A DNA stretch of 64,000 nucleotides from Mageeibacillus indolicus UPII9-5 (GCF_000025225.2 NC_013895.2:186001-250000), one strand, 5' to 3'. Shown: positions 1-8,948, counted from the first letter of the stretch. Translations and numbers: made by a program. The notes: a model not told the origin generated them from the letters alone.

Positions 1-1
1 C

Positions 2-328
2 TATGATGATTGGCAACTCAACGGTGACTTGCTGCTTTATCATGAACCTTTGGACATTGCTTTGGAGATAAGCTCGATGGGAATTCGTGTCACGCCCCAG
101 AGTCTGCATCGGCAACTTACACAAGCAGGCTGCCTTGAACGCTTGAATTTGCCCTTCCACACTAAACTGATGGATGGTATTTTACCGCTGACAATGGGCG
201 GTGGTATCGGTCAGTCTCGTTTATGTATGTTCCTTTTGCAGAAAGCCCACATCGGAGAAGTTCAATGTTCGCTATGGGATAAGACGACATTGCGAGTATG
301 CGAAGAAGCAGGCGTTCAGCTGTTTTAG
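2..328 (+). CDS. asnA: Aspartate--ammonia ligase, C-terminal part
   Basis: Only the last 108 codons are in the window; the gene begins upstream. The reading frame is open from the second base. AsnA makes asparagine from aspartate, ammonia and ATP in the cytoplasm and has a class II tRNA-synthetase-like fold. Family hallmarks are visible: DDWQLNGDLLL, the ELSSMGIRV-like segment ISSMGIRV, the glycine-rich class II motif 3 segment GGGIGQSRLCMFLL and the following HIGEVQ. The stop lies about 100 bases before nnr, with no clear terminator between them. Confidence 0.9.
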   Translation, partial: YDDWQLNGDLLLYHEPLDIALEISSMGIRVTPQSLHRQLTQAGCLERLNLPFHTKLMDGILPLTMGGGIGQSRLCMFLLQKAHIGEVQCSLWDKTTLRVCEEAGVQLF

Positions 329-383
329 CTGTTGCGACGGGAAACCTACCGGGGAGTTCAGACCTGGCGGCCGAGCCTAAGCC

Positions 384-415
384 AACGGCAACAACGGCAG
401 CAACGGCAACAACGG
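384..415 (+). repeat. Short AACGGCAAC tandem repeat before nnr
   Basis: Three to four imperfect copies of a 9-base AACGGCAAC/AACGGCAGC unit fill the gap between asnA and nnr and run into the nnr ribosome binding site (GGAGGTG). No coding role is evident; it looks like local slippage. Confidence 0.5.
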
Positions 416-426
416 AGGTGTAGAGG

Positions 427-2232
427 ATGTTTTTGGTAACAGCAGCCGAGCAAAGAGCGGCGGATGCTTCATTCAGCAAAACAACCGGGTTACCTACCAT
501 ATTATTGATGGAGCAGGCGGCCGTGGCTTTGGCCGAAGCCGTGTACAACATAGTACGTAAAACTGACAGTTCTACCGAGGGGGATTGTGACTGCAAAATT
601 GGTTTGTCGCGACCCGGTGTGAGGGCAAGAACAAGAGAAATTAAAAACATAGCTATTTTGTGTGGTTGTGGCAATAACGGGGGTGACGGCTACGCTTTGG
701 CTCGCCATTTAGTAACGGACAGCTGTCATTTACCGGCTGATTTGCGCCGACATATCAAAGTGTATGAATATTTACCGCAGCGAGAACGCTTAGGAGATGC
801 TGCTTTAAATCGTTCAGGGTATTTGCTTTGTGGGGGAGAAATCGCCCCGCTTGCGGAGTTGACAGCTGATGCGACAACATTGTATGTAGATGCTGTCTGG
901 GGTACCGGTTACAAAGCCGGGCGTCCGGTGGATGCAGAATTTAGAGCTGCAGCTATAACGGTGAATTCGGCTAAGCAGGGCGGGGCTACCGTTTTGGCGG
1001 TGGATATTCCTTCCGGGCTTGAAGCCGATACTGGCAAGGCAAGTGAAATAGCTATCTTGGCTGACTCGACAATTACCTTCGGCTACGGAAAACCCGGCTT
1101 ATACATCAATCAAGGCAGGCATCATTGCGGCCACGTTAAGGTCGCACCTCTGACGATTCCGTTAGATGCGGCTAAAAATTCCGTGGGTGAGCAAAATCCT
1201 CCCACGTCCACAGCCTCAGCAACATTATCAGCCTCAGTTTCGGCGAAAGGCTCAGGTTTTGCCTCGCCTGACGGAAAACAGCCATTTTGCCGCCGAATTT
1301 TGCCTGAATTAGATGATTTTGTCCGCTTGTTGCAACCACGTCAGCGCGATTCCTATAAAGGCACTAACGGTAATGCGGCGATCATTGCCGGGGATCCGGG
1401 AATGAGTGGAGCAGCGGCTTTAGCTGTGGCCGGAGCATGGCAGAGCGGTCCGGGTAAGGTTTTCGCTTGGGTCGGTCGTTCGGCTGAAACGGCTATTTTG
1501 AGCTATAATCCTGCCGTATTGGCAAGTGAGAGGCCGAGTGAACTGACTGATGACGAACTGCGTAGCCGCGTGCAAGATTATCTAACTAACTTGGGTGACC
1601 CGGCCAAGGTTGCTTGTTTGGTCGGCCCTGGGCTGAATATTAACTCCGCTTTGGAAACGATTATTGAAGCCGTCTTGGCGTGGCCGGGACAGACGGTTTT
1701 TGACGCTTCAGCTTTGACTGCGCTTAGCTTAAAACCGGCTTATTCGATTAAATTAATGCAAAAACGCCGGGCTGCAGGCTTAAGTAAACCCCTCTTTACG
1801 CCACATTTAGGTGAGTATAAGTGCCTTCTAAAAGCAACGGCCGCTCTGCCCGAAAAGGCGGAGATGCTAAAGTCAGAAAGCGATTTATCGCTTGAAGCGG
1901 AAGCTTTGGCCGAAATTTGGCAGGCAAATATTTTGGTTAAAGGGGCATATAGTTTTTTAACGGGGTTTGACGACAAAATAGTTTATCTGCCTTACGGGAA
2001 TTCTGCTCTGGCCCATGCTGGCAGCGGCGACTTGCTGGCTGGTACGATTGTTGGGTTGGCTGCACAAGGACACAATTTACCTGTAGCTGCGGCATTGGGG
2101 GCTTTTTTATGCGGGCGGGCGGCAGAGATTTATATTGCTAACGGCGGCAGTCCGCGCTGCTTCTTTTGGCAGGAACAGCTGCGTTTGATGCGGCAAATTA
2201 TGGCAGAACTTGAGTCTGGGACAATGACGTAA
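427..2232 (+). CDS. nnr: Bifunctional NAD(P)H-hydrate epimerase / ADP-dependent dehydratase
   Basis: A 601-residue two-domain NAD(P)HX repair enzyme. The N-terminal YjeF_N (Rossmann-like epimerase) domain carries GCGNNGGDGY at residues 80-89, DAVWGTGY near 155 and AVDIPSGLEADTG near 195. The C-terminal ribokinase-like dehydratase starts near residue 300 (GNAAIIAGDPGMSGAA) and ends with HAGSGDLLAGT near 529, whose Asp is the family's catalytic residue. Together they repair hydrated NADH/NADPH in the cytoplasm. Odd points are an extra loop of about 25 residues with several Cys (residues 45-70) and a Ser/Ala/Thr-rich linker of about 60 residues between domains. The start has a GGAGG box 7 bases upstream. 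alr follows, a common pairing. Confidence 0.93.
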   Translation: MFLVTAAEQRAADASFSKTTGLPTILLMEQAAVALAEAVYNIVRKTDSSTEGDCDCKIGLSRPGVRARTREIKNIAILCGCGNNGGDGYALARHLVTDSCHLPADLRRHIKVYEYLPQRERLGDAALNRSGYLLCGGEIAPLAELTADATTLYVDAVWGTGYKAGRPVDAEFRAAAITVNSAKQGGATVLAVDIPSGLEADTGKASEIAILADSTITFGYGKPGLYINQGRHHCGHVKVAPLTIPLDAAKNSVGEQNPPTSTASATLSASVSAKGSGFASPDGKQPFCRRILPELDDFVRLLQPRQRDSYKGTNGNAAIIAGDPGMSGAAALAVAGAWQSGPGKVFAWVGRSAETAILSYNPAVLASERPSELTDDELRSRVQDYLTNLGDPAKVACLVGPGLNINSALETIIEAVLAWPGQTVFDASALTALSLKPAYSIKLMQKRRAAGLSKPLFTPHLGEYKCLLKATAALPEKAEMLKSESDLSLEAEALAEIWQANILVKGAYSFLTGFDDKIVYLPYGNSALAHAGSGDLLAGTIVGLAAQGHNLPVAAALGAFLCGRAAEIYIANGGSPRCFFWQEQLRLMRQIMAELESGTMT

Positions 2233-2364
2233 GCCTTAGCGACAGACTGAGCGGCAAACTAAGGTACAGATATAACCGACGGGAGCATGGCCTAAACTAG
2301 GAGCACGTAGGAGAACGGCCAAAACGGCGGAAACATATATAGCACAAAATTGGGGGCGTAAATT

Positions 2365-3525
2365 TTGCAAATTGAACAATATCATACAGTTTCGAACAAG
2401 CGTGATCGTTGCTGGGCGGAAATAAGTTTGGCCAATCTGGCGAATAACATAGCCAATATTCGCGCCGCGATTGCTCCGCAAGTGAAAATAATGGGCGTTA
2501 TTAAGGGTGACGCTTACGGCCATGGTGCTGTAATGACGGCACGCACCATGATTGATTGCGGCGTGGAGTATTTGGCAGTGGCGACAGTTGACGAGGCCTT
2601 GGAGCTGCGCGGCAACGATATCAAAACACCGATTTTGGTCCTCGGCTACACCGATGTAAGTCGAGCGATGGATATAGTAGCGAATGATTTGACGCAAACA
2701 GTGTACGAATTGACGCTGCCGGAGGCGATGAGTTTGGCGGCAATAAAATTGAATAAAACTGCCAAAATACATTTGAAAATTGAAACCGGTATGGAACGCA
2801 TAGGAATCCCGGCAGATGAGCACTTGATTGAATTTGCCAAAAAATTATACGCTTTGCCTAATGTGGATGTTGAGGGAATATTTACTCATTTTGCCACGGC
2901 CGATGAGGCAAAATCAGATTTCGTAAAACTTCAGTTTGAACGATTTAAGAAAGCTACAGAAGTCCTTGCCACGGCCGGTTATTATCCTCGATATCGTCAC
3001 TGCTGCAACAGCGCGGCAATTTTGCGCTATCCGGAATACCACTTGGACATGGTACGAGCCGGCGGACTTGTCTATGGATTTGTGCCGGATTTTTGTCACG
3101 TACAACCCGGGCAATATAAACCGCTAATGAGCCTATATGCTAAGGTAGTATTGATCAAAAAAGTGGCAAAAGGAACTTCAATCGGTTACAATCGTCGCTT
3201 TACCGCTTCGCGTGACATGTGGGTAGCCACGATTTCGGTTGGATATGGTGACGGCATAGCTCGTGCATTGAGCGAAAAGCTGCAAGTCTTACTTGCTGGC
3301 CACCGCGTGCGGCAAGTTGGCAACATTTGTATGGACTTATGCATGATTGATATCACTGATATAGTTGATCAAGTTAAGCTGGGAGATCAGGTGACCGTGT
3401 TCGGCGCGGCAGCAACAAATTCGATGACAGCCGATGAGTTGGCGGCCTTACAAGGAACAATTAATTACGAAATTACGATAAATATTAATAAGCGCGTGCC
3501 GCGATTCTATGATTCAATATGCTAA
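2365..3525 (+). CDS. alr: Alanine racemase
   Basis: A 386-residue PLP enzyme converting L- to D-alanine for peptidoglycan. The PLP lysine is K47 in VIKGDAYGHGA, and the second catalytic residue is Tyr275 in SIGYNRRF. GYGDG and the C-terminal INYEITININKRVPRFY segment are typical. The start is TTG: an in-frame TAA lies two codons upstream and no ATG is available before conserved sequence; a GGGGG box sits about 8 bases before it. It follows nnr by 132 bases, which show no strong promoter. Confidence 0.95.
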   Translation: MQIEQYHTVSNKRDRCWAEISLANLANNIANIRAAIAPQVKIMGVIKGDAYGHGAVMTARTMIDCGVEYLAVATVDEALELRGNDIKTPILVLGYTDVSRAMDIVANDLTQTVYELTLPEAMSLAAIKLNKTAKIHLKIETGMERIGIPADEHLIEFAKKLYALPNVDVEGIFTHFATADEAKSDFVKLQFERFKKATEVLATAGYYPRYRHCCNSAAILRYPEYHLDMVRAGGLVYGFVPDFCHVQPGQYKPLMSLYAKVVLIKKVAKGTSIGYNRRFTASRDMWVATISVGYGDGIARALSEKLQVLLAGHRVRQVGNICMDLCMIDITDIVDQVKLGDQVTVFGAAATNSMTADELAALQGTINYEITININKRVPRFYDSIC

Positions 3526-3548
3526 TAGCATTTGCAAATGATCAAAAA

Positions 3549-3689
3549 ATGCAAAAGTTTTATGCTGCTTTTTTAGGCCTAATCCTTCTCTCTTGTGTAA
3601 TGAGTACACCTGTGCTAGCTGATTCAGATAAGTGTCCCTCTACTTCTGATATAGAAGGAAAGGTAGTTTTCTATGAAACAGTTAATTAA
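3549..3689 (+). CDS. Small ORF with a signal peptide, unrecognised
   Basis: A 46-codon ORF lies between alr and the VanZ-like gene. It begins MQKFYAAFLGLILLS and continues to TPVLADSDKC, giving a hydrophobic core and a plausible signal peptidase I site after VLA, with a mature part of only about 21 residues. LLSC could instead be a poor lipobox. Its last 17 bases overlap the next ORF, whose ribosome binding site lies inside it. No Shine-Dalgarno precedes its ATG. An ATG at 3538 reads MIKKCKSFMLLF and would enter this frame if the T run near 3569 had one extra T, so it may be a remnant of a longer secreted protein. No function is proposed. Confidence 0.35.
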   Translation: MQKFYAAFLGLILLSCVMSTPVLADSDKCPSTSDIEGKVVFYETVN

Positions 3690-4309
3690 AGTCTATCTGA
3701 AAAAAGTTATTACGGAGATCAGCCTGATTACCTTTACCGTACTAATACTATATTTCCTTGATAAGTATATTTTTAGTGATCTTATGAGCATTGGCAACGT
3801 AAGTCCTACTTTAGAAACTCCATTTTTTTTCGGTAACATTGCTCTTGGCCTTGTTAATTATTTTTCAAGCTATTTCCCATATTCTATATTATAAAGCCAG
3901 AATTTGGGCAATTATCTTGTGGGTGGCAAGTTTGGTATTATTGGTGGATTTGCTCGTGTTTCGCCCGGGACCTCAAGCTGAGGGAATAGAATTAAACCCT
4001 TTTGCGTTTATTCAAGATTTTTTTAATGATAATATATCAATTTATATAACTATAATAAATTTTGTTCTGTTTTTACTGATTGCATTTACCGGGTGCTTGG
4101 CAATGGGCAAATGGTCGTTGTACAAAGTTATCGCATTTAGCGCAGGGCTGGGTTTGGCGATCGAAGTTATACAACTATTGACGGCACGGGGGCTGTTTTC
4201 ATTAGCAGACTTTTTACTTTATACTTTAGGGGCTTTTTGCGGTGGATTTATATTTGTGGTAGCACGGCCGATTTTTCAGCGCCTAAAGATTGTCGAATCA
4301 ATAAGGTAA
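3673..4309 (+). pseudogene. VanZ-like membrane protein, split by a frameshift
   Basis: Two overlapping reading frames together encode one VanZ-like membrane protein of about 211 residues. Frame one (3673-3894) gives the N-terminus and first membrane segment after a GAAGGAAAGG ribosome binding site. The second frame holds the rest: NPFAFIQDFFNDN, then LGLAIEVIQLL and RGLFSLADFLLYTLGAFCGG, which are VanZ hallmarks. The break coincides with a run of eight T at 3823-3830; seven T would join the frames. The second frame could start at TTG 3839 but has no ribosome binding site. VanZ proteins are linked to glycopeptide resistance in some species, but most family members have unknown roles. Confidence 0.7.
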
Positions 4310-4330
4310 TGTACAGCAATTTGTCCCTGA

Positions 4331-4368
4331 CATAACTACCAAAAAGCAAAGTTATGTGATATCATAAT
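4331..4368 (+). promoter_or_regulatory. Candidate operator and -10 before the PucR-type regulator
   Basis: A perfect 7-base inverted repeat, CATAACT (4331-4337) and AGTTATG (4350-4356), lies just upstream of a -10-like CATAAT (4363-4368). No good -35 is present at the right distance, and the repeat covers that position. This suggests a regulated, possibly autoregulated promoter; it is an inference from layout only. Confidence 0.4.
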
Positions 4369-4407
4369 TTATGCATGATGACGTGTTGTGATTTGGGAGG
4401 TAATGCG

Positions 4408-5520
4408 ATGGAAAAAATGATCAGATGTGTGGAGAAAGCCGCGGAATTTACCGGTTTGGTATGTGGCATAATCGACAATACAGGCAAGGTTCTGATATGT
4501 TCCGATGACAGCCTGACCAACAGTGACGATCATTTTGCTCGCGAGTTTTTGTTGAGCGGCAATGATTTTGCGGTTAGTGGCCGATCATGCTACCGATCAT
4601 TTACGGACAGTTTAGGTAACGAATATGTCTGCTTTATGCAAGGTACTGATGATCACAGTCAGGCATATCTTAATTTACTTACCGGCTGGGTGAGCGAATC
4701 AATATACGATGCGAATACGGAAGTCAACCGAGAAGCTTTACTCAAAAACATATTGCTAGAAAATGAGTTGCCGGGAGATATTCCTCTCAAAGCACGCGAA
4801 TTCAAAATTCCATACGCGGCTCGCCGTGTGGCCTTGTTGGTTCATCTACCGCATCAGACCCCGATGGAAAACTTGAACGTTTTGCGCCAATTAGTTAACG
4901 ATCAACGTACAGATTTTCTCTTGTCTATGGATGAGAGCAACGTTGTTGTATTGAAAGAGATTGCGGCCGAGTCATACAAACAGGTTGAAGGTTTGGCCAA
5001 GGATATTTTGGCGGCATTTAAAGATGCCGATCCGGAAAGTAAGATTTCAATTGGCGTCGGTATGCCGGCTGATACGCTGCGTGAATGCGCCAAATCTTAT
5101 CGTGAAGCATCTTTGGCTTTGACGGTTGGAACGATTTTTGATCAGGAAACCCCGATAATGTATTACGACAAACTTGGTTTGGGGCGACTAATTTATCAAT
5201 TGCCGGCGACATTGTGCTATATGTTTCTTGACGAAGTTTTTCCCAATGATGCTTATGAGAATCTCGATTCTGAGACCCTGCTGACCATCAATAAATTTTT
5301 TGAAAATAATTTGAATGGATCCGAAACGGCGCGGCAGTTGTTTGTGCATCGTAACACCTTGGTTTACCGCTTGGACAAAGTCCAAAAGATAACCAACCTC
5401 GATTTGCGCAATTTCGATGATGCTGTTTTGTTCAAATTGGCAGCGATGGTACGCCAATACTTGGAACGCCAGAACGGCCTTAACTATGACCGGGCCAACC
5501 GTTGGTGGCAACACAATTAA
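4408..5520 (+). CDS. PucR/CdaR-type helix-turn-helix regulator
   Basis: A 370-residue probable DNA-binding regulator. The C-terminal PucR-type HTH (HTH_30) is clear: NGSETARQLFVHRNTLVYRL followed by DKVQKITNLDLRNFDDAVLF. The middle resembles the GGDEF-like CdaR/PucR central domain (SIGVGMPADTLRECAKSYREA). The N-terminal 150 residues match nothing I can name; the segment from GLVCGIIDNTGKVLICSDD looks PAS/GAF-like. The ATG at 4408 is preferred over one at 4375 because GGGAGG lies 9 bases before it. It ends in a terminator, so it is its own unit just before ftsEX. The effector is unknown. Confidence 0.8.
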   Translation: MEKMIRCVEKAAEFTGLVCGIIDNTGKVLICSDDSLTNSDDHFAREFLLSGNDFAVSGRSCYRSFTDSLGNEYVCFMQGTDDHSQAYLNLLTGWVSESIYDANTEVNREALLKNILLENELPGDIPLKAREFKIPYAARRVALLVHLPHQTPMENLNVLRQLVNDQRTDFLLSMDESNVVVLKEIAAESYKQVEGLAKDILAAFKDADPESKISIGVGMPADTLRECAKSYREASLALTVGTIFDQETPIMYYDKLGLGRLIYQLPATLCYMFLDEVFPNDAYENLDSETLLTINKFFENNLNGSETARQLFVHRNTLVYRLDKVQKITNLDLRNFDDAVLFKLAAMVRQYLERQNGLNYDRANRWWQHN

Positions 5521-5610
5521 TTCTGCTGAATCGATTCGGGAATAAGGTCGGAGTGTTGTTGAATATTGTTGGAACATTGTTAATAAGCCTTGATTCAATT
5601 TAGCCCGTAC

Positions 5611-5639
5611 AAACCCGTCGACATGCCGGCGGGTTTTTT
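5611..5639 (+). terminator. Rho-independent terminator after the PucR-type gene
   Basis: An 8-bp stem (ACCCGTCG with CGGCGGGT, one G-T pair) with a 6-base loop is followed by a run of six T. Confidence 0.85.
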
Positions 5640-5706
5640 GATCCGAAAGCGGCTGAAAGTGGCTGAAGGCGGCTGAAAATAAATAATGTTATTAACTTTT
5701 AACTTT

Positions 5707-5735
5707 TTGGTTAATCTTATATGTTAGAATATACT
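5707..5735 (+). promoter_or_regulatory. Sigma-A-type promoter for ftsEX
   Basis: TTGGTT and TATACT separated by 17 bases, 50 bases before the ftsE start in an AT-rich gap. Confidence 0.65.
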
Positions 5736-5784
5736 GGACTGTTCCCGTTAATCGTACAAGCGGTATACGGTAAGGAGGATTATT

Positions 5785-6465
5785 TTGATAGAATTTGATA
5801 ATGTTAGTATGTCTTACAATACGGCAAAAGAATATGCTTTGCGCAATGTCAGTTTTCAGGTCGAGAACGGAGAGTTTATATTTGTCATCGGGCAAAGCGG
5901 CTCCGGCAAATCAACCTTAATTAAGCTGATGAGCTGTGAGGAGCATCCCAATGAAGGCACTGTCACGATCGATGATTTGGATATACACAAATTACGTCGA
6001 CGCATGGTTCCGTTTTTGCGCCGCAGCATTGGCATGATTTTTCAGGATTTCCGCTTGATTAAAACAAAAACCGTGTACGAAAACATAGCATTTGCCATGG
6101 AGATTTTGGGCGCGTCCAAACGGGATATCAGGCGTAGAGTGCCAATTGTATTGAGCATTGTCGGGCTTAAGGAAAAGGCGAATGTAAAGCCGAACGAGCT
6201 TTCCGGTGGTGAGCAACAACGGGTTGCGATTGCCAGAGCCATTGTCAATAACCCGATGCTTTTGTTGGCCGATGAGCCGACCGGAAATTTGGATCCGGCA
6301 ACGAGTGAGTCGATTATGGCCATCTTGGATGAGATCAATAAAAACGGAACGACGGTAATTGTTTGCACCCACGATGTCAATTTGGTTAATCGCATGCAGA
6401 AGCGAGTCATTGAGATTGAACGCGGTTACCTGGTGCGTGACGCTAAACGTGCAACATACAAATAG
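5785..6465 (+). CDS. ftsE: Cell division ATP-binding protein FtsE
   Basis: A 226-residue ABC ATPase that pairs with FtsX in the membrane and drives septal wall hydrolase activation. Walker A is GQSGSGKST (36-44), the signature is LSGGEQQRV near 139 and Walker B is LLLADEPTGNLDP. The start is TTG, with AAGGAGG 7 bases upstream; the sequence MIEFDNVSMSY is the usual FtsE beginning, so a later ATG would remove conserved residues. It is 8 bases ahead of ftsX, and the M23 hydrolase gene follows, consistent with a complete FtsEX-hydrolase module. Confidence 0.95.
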   Translation: MIEFDNVSMSYNTAKEYALRNVSFQVENGEFIFVIGQSGSGKSTLIKLMSCEEHPNEGTVTIDDLDIHKLRRRMVPFLRRSIGMIFQDFRLIKTKTVYENIAFAMEILGASKRDIRRRVPIVLSIVGLKEKANVKPNELSGGEQQRVAIARAIVNNPMLLLADEPTGNLDPATSESIMAILDEINKNGTTVIVCTHDVNLVNRMQKRVIEIERGYLVRDAKRATYK

Positions 6466-6473
6466 GGGGCAAT

Positions 6474-7367
6474 ATGAAAATTCGGGTTTTTTTCCATTCA
6501 ATCAAAGAAAGTTTGCACAATATCTTCAGCCATCCTTTGCTGACTTTGGCCTCGGTGACCACGATGACGCTCATGCTGACGTTGATCGGGGCTTTCGCGC
6601 TTTTCTCGCTGAATATTAATAGTTTGGTTCACCGTATTAGCCAGGAGCCGCCGGTAGAAGTCTTTTTGAAGCCTGGCGCAGATGAGCAGACGATGAATAC
6701 TTTGGTGCAGGCGGTAGAAAATTACAAGGGAACTTTGAGTTATACAAAGAACACTTCAGATGAAAATTTCCGCAAGTTTAAAGAAAGTATGGGCAAGGAT
6801 GCCTCTTCACTCGATTATTTCGACAGCAGTCTTATTCCGGCCTCGGTAGTCGTTAAGCTGAAAAGTCCAGAAGAAATCAATGGCTTTAAGGCGCAGATCG
6901 AAGGTGTTCCCGGGGTGGAAAGAATTGACTACAGTCAGACTATAGGTGATACCTTGATTAAGGCCAACCGTTGGGTAAATATCGGAAGTTTGGCTGTGTT
7001 TTTGGTGTTGTTCATCGTAGCTTTCTTTATCATCTCCAATATGGTAAGAATTTCGGTTTTTTCGCGTGGTACAGAAATCGAAATTATGAAATATATCGGT
7101 GCAACCAACGCTTACATTCGTATTCCTTACGTATTGGAGGGTGCGATTACCGGTTTGTTTGGGGCGATTATAAGTTGGATAATTCTATACTTTGCTTATG
7201 AAGCGATTTATATAAAGCTAATGGCCAACACAGATGTCAACAGTATATATGCGTTATTGAAGGTTGACTTGGTAGCTTGGAAAATTATGGTGATAACGGC
7301 GGCGATCGGAATGTTTGTCGGCATGTTCGGCAGTATTATGTCGGTACGGCGTCACGTCAAAGTTTAG
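6474..7367 (+). CDS. ftsX: Cell division protein FtsX
   Basis: A 297-residue membrane protein with four predicted membrane segments: one near residues 25-48, then three in the C-terminal half (LAVFLVLFIVAFFIISNMV, the YVLEGAITGLFGAIISW region, and the final ITAAIGMFVGMFGSIM). The large loop between segments one and two (about residues 50-170) is extracellular and in known FtsX proteins contacts the hydrolase activator. RISVFSRGTEIEIMKYIGAT is a family hallmark. It is translationally close to ftsE (8-base gap). Confidence 0.95.
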   Translation: MKIRVFFHSIKESLHNIFSHPLLTLASVTTMTLMLTLIGAFALFSLNINSLVHRISQEPPVEVFLKPGADEQTMNTLVQAVENYKGTLSYTKNTSDENFRKFKESMGKDASSLDYFDSSLIPASVVVKLKSPEEINGFKAQIEGVPGVERIDYSQTIGDTLIKANRWVNIGSLAVFLVLFIVAFFIISNMVRISVFSRGTEIEIMKYIGATNAYIRIPYVLEGAITGLFGAIISWIILYFAYEAIYIKLMANTDVNSIYALLKVDLVAWKIMVITAAIGMFVGMFGSIMSVRRHVKV

Positions 7368-7492
7368 TCTTGAACTTCAAATCAATTGAGGCGATTGAAG
7401 CGGTCAGCGTGCTTGGATTTGAGATTAAGCGCCGAACCGGGAGCAGTAAAAGGGCGCCGGGACGGCAGATGTAAAGGTGGACAGATTGAATT

Positions 7493-8848
7493 ATGATAAA
7501 CGGAATTGGGCATAAATTCGGGAAAAAGGCCAGATGTGGCACGGATGGAGCTGACTACGTGTCCGGCAAAGTAGGCCGTGCGTTCGGCAAAGCAGGTGTG
7601 ATTTCGGGAATGCTCGCCAAAAGGCGTACTGTCATGCGTCTGCTGGTGGGTGCGGTTATGACTGCACTGATATTGACCTCCGGGCCTCAAACTATGACTG
7701 CTATAGATACGGCGACCAAAAGCAAGGAAATGGCGGGAGCCATAGAGGCGGCACGGAAAAAAGTTAAGGATACGGAAGCGGCCATTGCGGATATTAAACA
7801 ACAGTCGGCCGGGATAAATCGAAAGCTGCACGATTTGGAACTGGAAAATGATGAATTGCGGGAAGACAAAGCCCGTCTGGAAACGCAAATAAAGGAAGCA
7901 GAAACGACATTGCTGCAACGTCAAAACGAGCAACTTGAGGCCGAAAAGCGTTTGGTTGCCAAAAGAGAAGAATACCAGCAACGCGTGGCTGCTATGTTTT
8001 ATTTTAAGCAAAAATCGCCTTATGAGATTTTATTGGCTTCCAACGGCATAGAAGGATTTTTCAGCAACATCCGCATGATCGGGGCAATCGCCAAGTCGGA
8101 CCGCAACATTATTGATGACCTGCAGTATGCTGAAGATCTCAAACGAGCTGCCACGGAAGTTGCCACCAAGACTCGAGACGAATTCAATGCTTTCCTTAAA
8201 GAAAAAGTGGCGGAAATCGAAAAGCTGCAAGAAGGTATCAGCGTGGCGAAAGATCAGGCCGGCCAGCTTTCCGGACTTTTGCAAAACCGAACTATGGAGC
8301 TGCAGGACGTGCAAAAGGATCTCCAACAAAAAGAAGCGGCGTTTCAGGCTTATCAGGCGGCCTTGTCAAAATATAAGGGGCAGATTTCTTTGTTGAATCC
8401 GGCTGGAAGTAATGCCGTTTGGCCCTTGCCGGCCGGGCGTCAAATTTCTTCGCCATACGGTTACCGAGCGTTGGGCTTTGATACCGCAAACGGTTACATG
8501 CACACCGGCACCGATTTTTCCGGGCCGAATGTAGCCGGCACCCCGGTGGTGGCGGCGTGGGAAGGGGTAGTCATGACGGTTCATTGTCCCTATCCCGGAC
8601 GTATGACGGCACCGGATGCAAACTATGTCCAAATCAGCCACGGCGGTGGTCTGGGTACCGGTTATTGGCATTTGCTGAACACTGCTGTTTCGCCGGGACA
8701 GCATGTGGCTAAGGGACAGGTCATCGGGTATTGTGGGTCAACCGGAATGTCGACCGGGCCGCACCTGCATTTCGAGGTATATGACGAGAAGAATCCGAAA
8801 CGTGGTATTCGTAACACGATTGATCCGATGCTGTACTTAGGTGGCTGA
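7493..8848 (+). CDS. Coiled-coil M23 peptidoglycan hydrolase, FtsEX partner
   Basis: A 451-residue secreted protein with an N-terminal hydrophobic export segment (MRLLVGAVMTALILTSG, residues 48-64), a long coiled-coil region (about 80-290) and a C-terminal LytM/M23 domain. The zinc ligands are intact: H337 and D341 in HTGTDF and the HLH at 424-426, so it is probably an active endopeptidase, unlike the degenerate EnvC type. Its place directly after ftsEX and its architecture match PcsB/EnvC-like partners regulated by FtsEX at the septum. The first 45 residues before the signal segment are unusual; an ATG at 7598 or 7634 may be the true start. Confidence 0.85.
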   Translation: MINGIGHKFGKKARCGTDGADYVSGKVGRAFGKAGVISGMLAKRRTVMRLLVGAVMTALILTSGPQTMTAIDTATKSKEMAGAIEAARKKVKDTEAAIADIKQQSAGINRKLHDLELENDELREDKARLETQIKEAETTLLQRQNEQLEAEKRLVAKREEYQQRVAAMFYFKQKSPYEILLASNGIEGFFSNIRMIGAIAKSDRNIIDDLQYAEDLKRAATEVATKTRDEFNAFLKEKVAEIEKLQEGISVAKDQAGQLSGLLQNRTMELQDVQKDLQQKEAAFQAYQAALSKYKGQISLLNPAGSNAVWPLPAGRQISSPYGYRALGFDTANGYMHTGTDFSGPNVAGTPVVAAWEGVVMTVHCPYPGRMTAPDANYVQISHGGGLGTGYWHLLNTAVSPGQHVAKGQVIGYCGSTGMSTGPHLHFEVYDEKNPKRGIRNTIDPMLYLGG

Positions 8849-8948
8849 GTGTTAGGCGACATGGTGAGCCGCGGCAACAATTGGCGGCAATGCGACAGCA
8901 ACCAATGTAAGTAGCAAGATGTGGATTAAATATTTATTTAAATTGTAG

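Noticed and set aside
162-674. Long minus-strand frame across the asnA-nnr junction
   Set aside because: It is the shadow of nnr and asnA; no ribosome binding site or domain.
2236-2823. Minus-strand frame of 195 codons over alr
   Set aside because: It lies fully opposite a clear alanine racemase and has a His/Cys/Tyr-rich, non-protein-like composition.
5641-5690. GGCTGAAA-type triple repeat after the PucR-type gene as a possible CRISPR or operator array
   Set aside because: Units are about 11 bases, adjacent and without spacers; no CRISPR-like array occurs anywhere in the window.
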